This document shows positions 17,091 to 23,017 of a stretch of 23,017 nt of DNA, one piece after another (the first letter of the stretch is position 1; each line of letters begins with the position of its first letter). A program made the position numbers and the translations under genes. The notes below the pieces were generated by a model. That model saw only the letters and a list, made by a program, of their open reading frames with translations. It searched no databases and was not told the origin of the DNA. The DNA is from Phoronis australis (taxonomy: Eukaryota; Phoronida; Phoronidae): assembly GCA_002633005.1 (NCBI GenBank), contig NMRA01000034.1, forward strand, positions 1,141,766 through 1,164,782. The letters run 5' to 3'.

Positions 17091-18946
17091 CAAAAGCACA
17101 ACAGCAGCAATTCAAAAGTAAAAAAAAATGAATCCAGAGTAGTCCATGATTAAAGTTAAACACGACGATACCTAATTGCAAATTTCGCCTACTTTTAAAA
17201 TCTTCAAGCAAAAGCCCAAAATAGATTTTAATTCTGTTTTTAAGGTTATATGCAACCTTGTTTAGTGGCCTTCATTCTAACACTTATATAAAAAACTAAG
17301 CTTTGTCAACTAGTAAAAGTAAATATTATCTGAAAGAACAAAGACCAGGAAATATAAATATACTTTTTGTATTTATTTGTCATTATCATTTTTACGTAAA
17401 CAGCTTTTTTAAGTAAAAATTTCATTTTTAAGAAAGGTACATTCATAGCAAAATAACCCCTGGGTCGATTTTAACGAAACCTTTTTAAATGAAAACTTCA
17501 TCAATTGCCTGAAAAACGCTGTTAGGAGTTTTCGATTAGTTTGTTCGTTTGGTTTCTCTGACAAATCAACTCGCAAAACGTAAGGTATTTTTGTAAAAAA
17601 TTGAAGTCGTATTCGTCTTTGTCCCATTACAGAAAAACTAAGCTTTTATATCAAAAATCCTAAGAGAGTTTTTGAGATTGGTGACTAAATATTAAGTTTG
17701 GAAAGTTTCAGCGAAATCCATCAAGCCATTTTTGAGAACTCGTGTTCCTAATTTCAAATAAAGTCGATTTGCAGAAGCCGAGAAAAAGCCGATTAAACTG
17801 GGACACGTGAAAATCTCTAAGTCTTTAGTTAATTATTCTGTGAAAACGTGTTTTCGGTATACATAACCTATAGAATCCTTAACTATGTCGCCTATTTCAA
17901 TGTTTTCTTCCAATGTCAACTAATTTTGCAGTGTGTAACTAACTTAAACATCATTAAAACCTCAAATAGACCTATCTTTCGCAGCCAACTTTTGCCGTTT
18001 TGTACGACCTACTTAGAAAAGTAGGTCACAGTTCATAGCCTGTACACGTCACGTGCTGGGAGACTGATACCAAACCAAGTAAGAAATGGATAACAAAAAT
18101 TGAATTGGTGGTTAAAGTAAGTCGTTAACATGAAATCGAAACATCGAAATGTTATGTTAATAATTGAATTAAGGAATAAGGGGGAGGATTTATCTCTTTT
18201 CACAACTTTCTAGGTTCATGACCAGACTGAGGCCTGAGGCAATTCGTAGCATTTGTTTTCAACGTCAACGGTCGTATGCATGTAGACCCACAACTGCCTT
18301 AGGATAAAAACTACGTTTTGTATTCCTTTTCCCGGGACCATTCTATCATAACCACACCTCGTTGGTTCAATGTTATGGTGAATTTGTGAATGAAAGGACT
18401 GAGGGTATACCGAAGCTGTTCTCTACCTGGCGGGAGACTCGATTTACTTGGAAGCCCTTTAACCTTTGACCTTGGATAAGTGCTAAACAAATATCCACGC
18501 GGTTGTGCGGTTCCAAGGTGGTTCTGCTAAATCTTTTTTTTTCTGGCTACGCAGTATATATTTCGTATTTGAAGTTCCCCGAGAATGAAGATAAGGTATT
18601 TTGCTAGACACAAGTGAAATTTTGTAAAAATGGCCAATTTTTGTGAATAAGGTTGGAAATATCCTAAAGCAGATTACTTTAATAATAAAAACCGTAGAAT
18701 TGAGTTACCAACGTGTTTTACTTTATTGATAGTTTGCATTCTTTTCAAGACTCATGAATACTTTGAGATCAGCTTTCTTTGCTTTGGTTTTTTTGTTTTG
18801 TCCATTTATTACTAAATAATTCACAGAAAAACAACAAATTTTTAAACACTTGAGAACTATGGTGATTATGAAAAAAGATCGTTATTGTTCAGGCACTGCG
18901 AAAGCGTCATGAATTCTTAGATATCAAAATTATCAAGGTAACTTAC
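17091..18946. other. About 1.9 kb without a recognised gene; possible intron of the THAP gene
   Basis: AT-rich. A perfect 9-bp inverted repeat (GACCTACTT / AAGTAGGTC, four-base loop) lies at 18006-18027. No exon with family resemblance is seen. If the THAP exon and the exon ending at 17088 belong together, this is their intron. Confidence 0.5.
18006..18027. repeat. Short perfect hairpin
   Basis: GACCTACTT, loop AGAA, AAGTAGGTC. No U-tract follows, so this is simply a small inverted repeat. Confidence 0.8.
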
Positions 18947-19200
18947 CTATTTACAAGACCAGCTTTAGCCTTCCTGACGTGTCTGTCGTCGAAGGAGCTG
19001 TCCTCAAAATGGTCGGAGCATATTTTGGCTCCGATAGATATGGATATGGCTGACTCGACAGTCATTTCCCAAAGGCGAGCAGTGCGCACGAAAACGTGCC
19101 ATTTCGCGGACACATGCTCGTCTCTTGGGAATTTAAATGGGCTCACGCCTTCCACCTGGGTGGTGTTAGAACAGTTAGTGTACACGCGCCGATGCACCAT
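18947..19200 (-). CDS. First exon of a THAP-domain protein
   Basis: The exon runs from ATG at 19200 to a consensus donor GTAAGT (18941-18946): 84 codons plus two bases. THAP domains are C2CH zinc fingers that bind DNA, found in cell regulators and P-element-like transposases. Seen: NCSNT at residues 9-13, FKFPRD at 22-27, W34 with FVR at 37-39, CSDHF at 61-65, and SSFDDRHVRK. The C10-to-C61 spacing fits the family. The first zinc ligand is missing: residue 5 is Arg (CGC), one transition from Cys (TGC), where human THAP1 has Cys5. A TTTTAG just before the ATG could be a splice acceptor, so the ATG may not be the true start. Later exons are not identified. Confidence 0.8.
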
Positions 19201-19328
19201 TCCTAAAACACGACAAGATTGAACGGTCTTTGTTCGTCGTGTACTGCGATATAATGGTAGTGAACTGCATTTTGGGATATGATCTAGTTCATGTCACGGA
19301 GTCAAAGGTCAACTTTTCGCGGATTTTT

Positions 19329-19354
19329 ACTTGGCGAAATAAATTTCGCCAAGT
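19329..19354. repeat. Perfect 12-bp inverted repeat, ACTTGGCGAAAT
   Basis: ACTTGGCGAAAT, two bases, then ATTTCGCCAAGT. The second half occurs again exactly at 20346-20357, about 1 kb to the right, so the two could mark ends of one repeat unit. Confidence 0.8.
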
Positions 19355-19449
19355 ATGTTGCTCTGACACTAAGTTATTTTTTTTTGATTGTTCGCACGAT
19401 ACAGGTCGCAATTTTCGTTCGATCATAACAAAATTTACATATAACACGT

Positions 19450-19824
19450 ACTTCCGGAAGTACTGGAAGCCTATTGTTTTTCGTCAAAATCGGATCCAAG
19501 ATGGCGGCTGTGGCGGCCATTTTGTTTCCATTTAAAGGTTCAAATGCTTCTGGAGGCTACAATTTTTTACGTAAAAGGCTAAGAATCGGTACAGTAAATG
19601 GACCGGAAGTTTGCTACAAGTACACTGGAAATTGTTTACTTCCGGTTAAAGATGGCGGAAATATCGGCGATCGCGCATGCGCACCTCGATTTTGGCCTAA
19701 AAACGTTTTCTCCTCTAGAGGGCGTATTATAAGACCAATTCCTTCGAATTTTTACAGGTATTAGTTTCTTGTAACCTGCTATTATACAAAGCCGGAAAAC
19801 CGGAAGTTGCTTTGAAGATGGCGG
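19450..19824. promoter_or_regulatory. Cluster of ETS, YY1/TISU and NRF1 motifs, upstream of THAP exon
   Basis: ETS-type sites: ACTTCCGGAAGT at 19450-19461, ACCGGAAGT at 19602-19610, ACTTCCGGT at 19638-19646 and ACCGGAAGT at 19799-19807. AAGATGGCGG occurs three times (19498, 19649, 19815); the first sits in CAAGATGGCGGC (19497-19508), a full match to the TISU consensus SAASATGGCGGC. A palindromic NRF1-like GCGCATGCGC lies at 19673-19682. Such sets are typical of CpG-type housekeeping promoters. The cluster lies about 250-620 bp upstream of the THAP ATG. It could also be a repeat that carries these motifs, since the triplet recurs every 150-166 bp. Confidence 0.5.
19501..19764 (+). CDS. Open frame behind the TISU-type ATG, doubtful
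   Basis: The ATG within the TISU match opens 87 codons (MAAVAAILFPFKG...) to TAG. No domain is recognised, and the second ATGGCGG copy (19651) lies in a different register of this frame. The frame is open and would be divergent to the THAP gene. Composition is not convincing, and its second half runs through the NRF1 and ETS motifs, so I list it as doubtful. Confidence 0.2.
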   Translation: MAAVAAILFPFKGSNASGGYNFLRKRLRIGTVNGPEVCYKYTGNCLLPVKDGGNIGDRACAPRFWPKNVFSSRGRIIRPIPSNFYRY

Positions 19825-20210
19825 ATATGGCGCATGTTGACCCATTTTCAGTCGTCTGGAGTGCGATTTTAAACGGGAAGAGAAAAAGACGTGATTTTTT
19901 TGCATGTAGATTCTTTGAAGTATATTCTTTCAAATGGCCTGTAACAATTTTTTTCTCAGACTTACCGTTTTCGAGTTATTTGACTTTGAATTTCTTAAAA
20001 AAAAACGCAAAATTTCATTTTTTTCGAAAAATTTACGGAATTAGGCGATACCATCAGTTTAGATAGAATTTTGAACGGGCTTTCAGATGATGCTTTCCAT
20101 TTTTCTCTACAACGTCTACTTTTCGAGTTATTTGAGATTTTGTGATAACGCTGCTCCTTTGTTGAGCGCTCTTGCTGCCTTCAGGTTGGTTTAGCTTCTA
20201 TTGAACTAGA

Positions 20211-20515
20211 CTGCAGCCTATTTCTTAACGATTTATGGCATCTAAATTCGTCATATGAATGTTATGATGTTCTTCATCATGGCCACCACCAACATCATAT
20301 TCGTCATCTTCGTCATCATCTCCGACGTCGTCTTTTCTTCAGTTAATTTCGCCAAGTGTCGCTCAAGACTGTAGCCTATTTCTTAGTGATTTCTGACCTC
20401 TACGTTCGTTATATGAATATCATAACTAGGGTTGTCCATCATCGCCACCATCGTCGTCATAGCTGTCATCTTCGTCATCATCTCTGTCGTCGTCTTTTCT
20501 CGTCCTCTCGAACGT
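20211..20515. repeat. Tandem duplication of about 158-161 bp with TCATC triplets
   Basis: CTGCAGCCTATTTCTTA at 20211 recurs as CTGTAGCCTATTTCTTA at 20369, and the TCGTCATCTTCGTCATCATC stretch with the following CGTCGTCTTTTCT recurs 161 bases later. The two copies differ by scattered substitutions. A TTTTCGAGTTATTTGA phrase at about 19968 and 20120, 152 bases apart, hints that the array once extended further left. Confidence 0.8.
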
Positions 20516-21012
20516 GTTTTTTTTATTTTCGCTTTTTTAAAATAACTAAAGATACAATTACACGATAATTTGAATAAAATACATCCAGATAACAATTCCT
20601 TGAAGATTACAATTAAACATACTTGGACATTGCAAATTACACTTTAATACATTTGTGCTATAAGTAACATACGATATGAAAATGAGCTTCTGGATTCGCT
20701 GGATAACGAGTTGATCCAAGCGAGTATTTTATGTAAATGAGAAATCCATGTCATGTTGTCTGGCCAGGTTGTTGTTTGTTGCGTGAACTTTCCATGACCT
20801 GCTGCTAACGCACAGGTGCACTTTAACCGATTATACTGAATCTTAAGTACGCAGTATGTGTAGATGTGAAGGCGATTAAAGTGTTGGCAACCGTTCTATC
20901 TCTATTAACGCGTGGGGTTAACTAAAATCTTCATAAAATATAAAAATATTCAAAAGAAAAACAAATGACCGGATGACCACGGCCTAGTACAGACTCATAA
21001 GAATCAGGCAAC
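20516..21012. other. Non-coding stretch
   Basis: AT-rich, with no recognised feature. Confidence 0.6.
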
Positions 21013-21402
21013 TTGTGGAATCCTATTTTCAACGTATTCGCTCTTAGAAAAATAGGGCCATGGATGAAAAGATTTTTTAGTTCATTAAAAGGGGTTTGCT
21101 GTTTAGGGTGCAGAGAAAGTAATCACAAACTTTTAAACCTACCTCACCATCACAGAAAGCCGGGTTTTCCATTTCAACGTCCACTCCAGTTAAAGGTCAC
21201 TACTAATGTATTCACTGAATCGACTTCAACATCCTATTCATTGTTCCCGCGTACAGGTCGTTTTTTTAACACGACAGACTCTCATTTTTATGATTATGCG
21301 CTATTTGCATGGAAGCATCCATGTTATATACGACGTTTAAAATTTTTGTTCATGTCTCTTGCTTGTGTGTGCATTTTAAGAATGATTTATCGATGTTGGT
21401 AA
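21013..21402 (+). CDS. Open frame with a C-terminal hydrophobic segment, doubtful
   Basis: A 129-codon open stretch without an ATG at its start (first ATG gives MKRFFSSLKG at 21061) ends after LKFLFMSLACVCILRMIYRC, a possible membrane anchor. It is the longest frame in this part of the window, and a TAAGAATCAG just upstream could serve as a splice acceptor. I recognise no family. It may be chance in AT-rich DNA. Confidence 0.2.
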   Translation: MWNPIFNVFALRKIGPWMKRFFSSLKGVCCLGCRESNHKLLNLPHHHRKPGFPFQRPLQLKVTTNVFTESTSTSYSLFPRTGRFFNTTDSHFYDYALFAWKHPCYIRRLKFLFMSLACVCILRMIYRCW

Positions 21403-22851
21403 ATGGTGATTTTCATCACCTAGCATTTTCCTAGAGTGTAAAAATCTAGAAATTTCCACTATCTCGATCTAATCTAAAATCACACTCCATTAAACTTGTC
21501 TAGCAAGTCTTTTGTGTTGATACACAGTACAGCGATTGGCTGGTCAGAGCTTATAGTCACACAAAAGTATCAACAGGTGAAAGATAGGTCTAATTTCACT
21601 GAAAGCCAACCGTTTTTCTCTATTCGAAGTTTTTTGTTGAAAGTATTTCATACCAAACACATCTGCTTCACGACATTTGTTGAAAATCGTTTGCAAATAG
21701 TTTTTAAATATCGGTTAGCGTCAAGGACACTGTTTATAAAGTTTTCCACTGTTAATCTGATAACGACACTGCTGTGTCCCGACTGCCCAATCAATCAGTT
21801 GGCATACTCATGACTACATTTAAGAGTAGGAGTATGAATACCATAGCATAGGGCCACATGTTTTTTACCACTCGGATTTCACCCTTTTACGTATAAACTG
21901 CGTATTTCCAGACTTCCACACCACTATTTGTGGTACAAGAAAGATCACCGTGTTTTCGCGTATTTAGGTTTATCCGAAAAAATGAATTTTGCCAAAATAT
22001 GTTTTTCTCCTTGTCTTTTCCACTAAGGTGCACGTATGTTCGTTCGACACAAAGTTCTTCTATTTCTGTATAACGTTATCGTCGTACCAAAAATAAAGAT
22101 TTGTATCGGATGAGCATGGTGCGTGAGTCGAAATCATAATTCTGTTCTGCCTCTCATCTACATGCGCGTGTGCCGTAAACAGGTTGTTCACTGTCAAGTA
22201 CTTTCCAATAAATTGGCTGAATGTCACATTTTTGGATAATTGAATGATGAGATATACATTGTGCTGTTCTTAGCATTGACTACAGCAATAAAATATTGGA
22301 ATTCGTTGTGTTTTTTGTAAGTTAATTACAGATACTCAATTCTCGCCATCGTTTACTAGTCATTCGCTGAAATCAAGGCCATTGTCGTTACCAGTTAAAT
22401 ACGTTTAGAATACTCGGCGATTTATCGAGTGGGGTTTAGCTCCCAGCAGAGGCCTTGTTCTAAAGCTCCCCAACACCCTCGACCCCACACCTCAGGACTC
22501 CTTCGACCCACAACCTCCTCGACCCAGGACTTGTGGCAATAGATGTACATGTATCTTTGCGCGTTTTACACATTTCATAATCATATAATGTCGTCGAGTG
22601 GCTTTCACATAAAACTAACCTATACGCGCAAATCTGCTCTTGCTCAAGTCTGGTAGTTAAATGCAATAGCGGGTTGTGAGCATGCTATCGTTGTCACGGA
22701 AATACAATTTTTTTGTTTTCAAATTTTCCAAATCGACTCTCTTATTTGCAAGTAAACAGGGAAAAGTCAGCCAAGCTCACGACCAGACTTGTTGGTCCTG
22801 CAAGTCACTGCTTGTGCTATGTTCAGGTCCAGTAGATCTTTTGTAGACTGG
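21403..22851. other. Non-coding stretch
   Basis: Contains a plus-strand frame of 105 codons (21496-21813, no ATG at its start, no recognised motif) and a small run of TCGACCC-type near-repeats (about 22475-22530). No convincing exon. Confidence 0.55.
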
Positions 22852-23009
22852 CAGGGGCGGATCCAGGATTATGAGTTAGGGGGAACAGGGCAGATTATTA
22901 GCCAGGATTTTGCCCGACAAACATTCGCACCCCCGTACTGTCACATGGAAACTGGGAGAAAGTTTTAGGGGGCCATGGCCCCCTTGGCCCCCCTCTAAAT
23001 CCGCCACTG
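22852..23009. mobile_element. 158-bp non-autonomous DNA transposon with 5-bp target-site duplication
   Basis: The left end CAGGGGCGGATCCAGGATT and the inverse complement of the right end, CAGTGGCGGATTTAGAGGG, form imperfect terminal inverted repeats. Both ends are followed inward by G-rich tracts. The element is flanked by a perfect ACTGG (22847-22851 and 23010-23014). There is no coding content. The same class is seen at 966-1179 and, truncated, at 7510-7569. Confidence 0.8.
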
Positions 23010-23017
23010 ACTGGGTC

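Noticed and set aside
18195-18310. A possible small exon after a pyrimidine tract (MTRLRPEAIRSICF...)
   Set aside because: Only about 30 codons, ending in a stop, with no family recognised. The splice signal alone is too weak.
22460-22666. A 68-codon minus-strand frame over TCGACCC-like repeats
   Set aside because: It reads through low-complexity CTC/GAC text and looks like a by-product of the repeat.

Overview
This is animal (metazoan) nuclear DNA, AT-rich and intron-rich, with an assembly gap and many short interspersed repeats. The gene content (a split SLC23 transporter gene, THAP zinc-finger exons, a 2A-like peptide beside a retroelement relic) and the small transposons of the 'GGCGGATCC' type point to a marine invertebrate such as a lancelet, a hemichordate or a lophotrochozoan. 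I cannot name the species from sequence alone.

Left part (1-6468): the minus strand carries eight consecutive coding exons of a nucleobase/ascorbate transporter of the SLC23 (NAT/NCS2) family. All splice phases agree and the exons join into 421 uninterrupted codons. The start codon lies to the right of exon 6292-6468 and was not found. The last third of the protein lies beyond the left edge. The introns hold a small CAG...CTG-ended transposon (966-1179) and a GGTGGTGGCGAT microsatellite a few bases past a splice donor.

Middle-left (6469-10800): a decayed piece of a retroelement-associated reading frame on the plus strand (about 6602-7050) is followed by an ATG-initiated frame with a degenerate 2A-like peptide. 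That frame runs into a cluster of TCGA/ACTCGA motifs (7236-7492). About 3 kb without recognisable genes follows.

Centre (10802-14262): this is the most striking part of the window. A 1693-bp, almost perfect palindrome (arms 11585-12422 and 12440-13277, four mismatches in 838 bp, 17-base spacer) abuts a 103-base assembly gap. A diverged third copy of part of the arm lies just to the left, and hairpins are nested inside each arm. A THAP-like exon fragment runs into the gap from the left. To the right lies a tandem satellite of about 161 bp that alternates two monomer types, A-B-A-B-A-B.

Right part (14263-23017): mostly non-coding, with an AAAAC microsatellite, an ATTGAA/TTCAAT motif cluster, a 108-bp TA-flanked pogo-like MITE, an unrecognised but coding-looking terminal exon (16865-17088, minus) and a THAP first exon (18947-19200, minus) that lacks the first zinc-binding cysteine. 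Behind that exon is a cluster of ETS, YY1/TISU and NRF1 motifs that looks like a promoter. A 158-161 bp tandem duplication and, at the right edge, a 158-bp transposon with a perfect 5-bp target-site duplication complete the region.

Only the SLC23 gene gives a multi-exon coding structure that can be read with confidence. Most of the rest is repeat biology.
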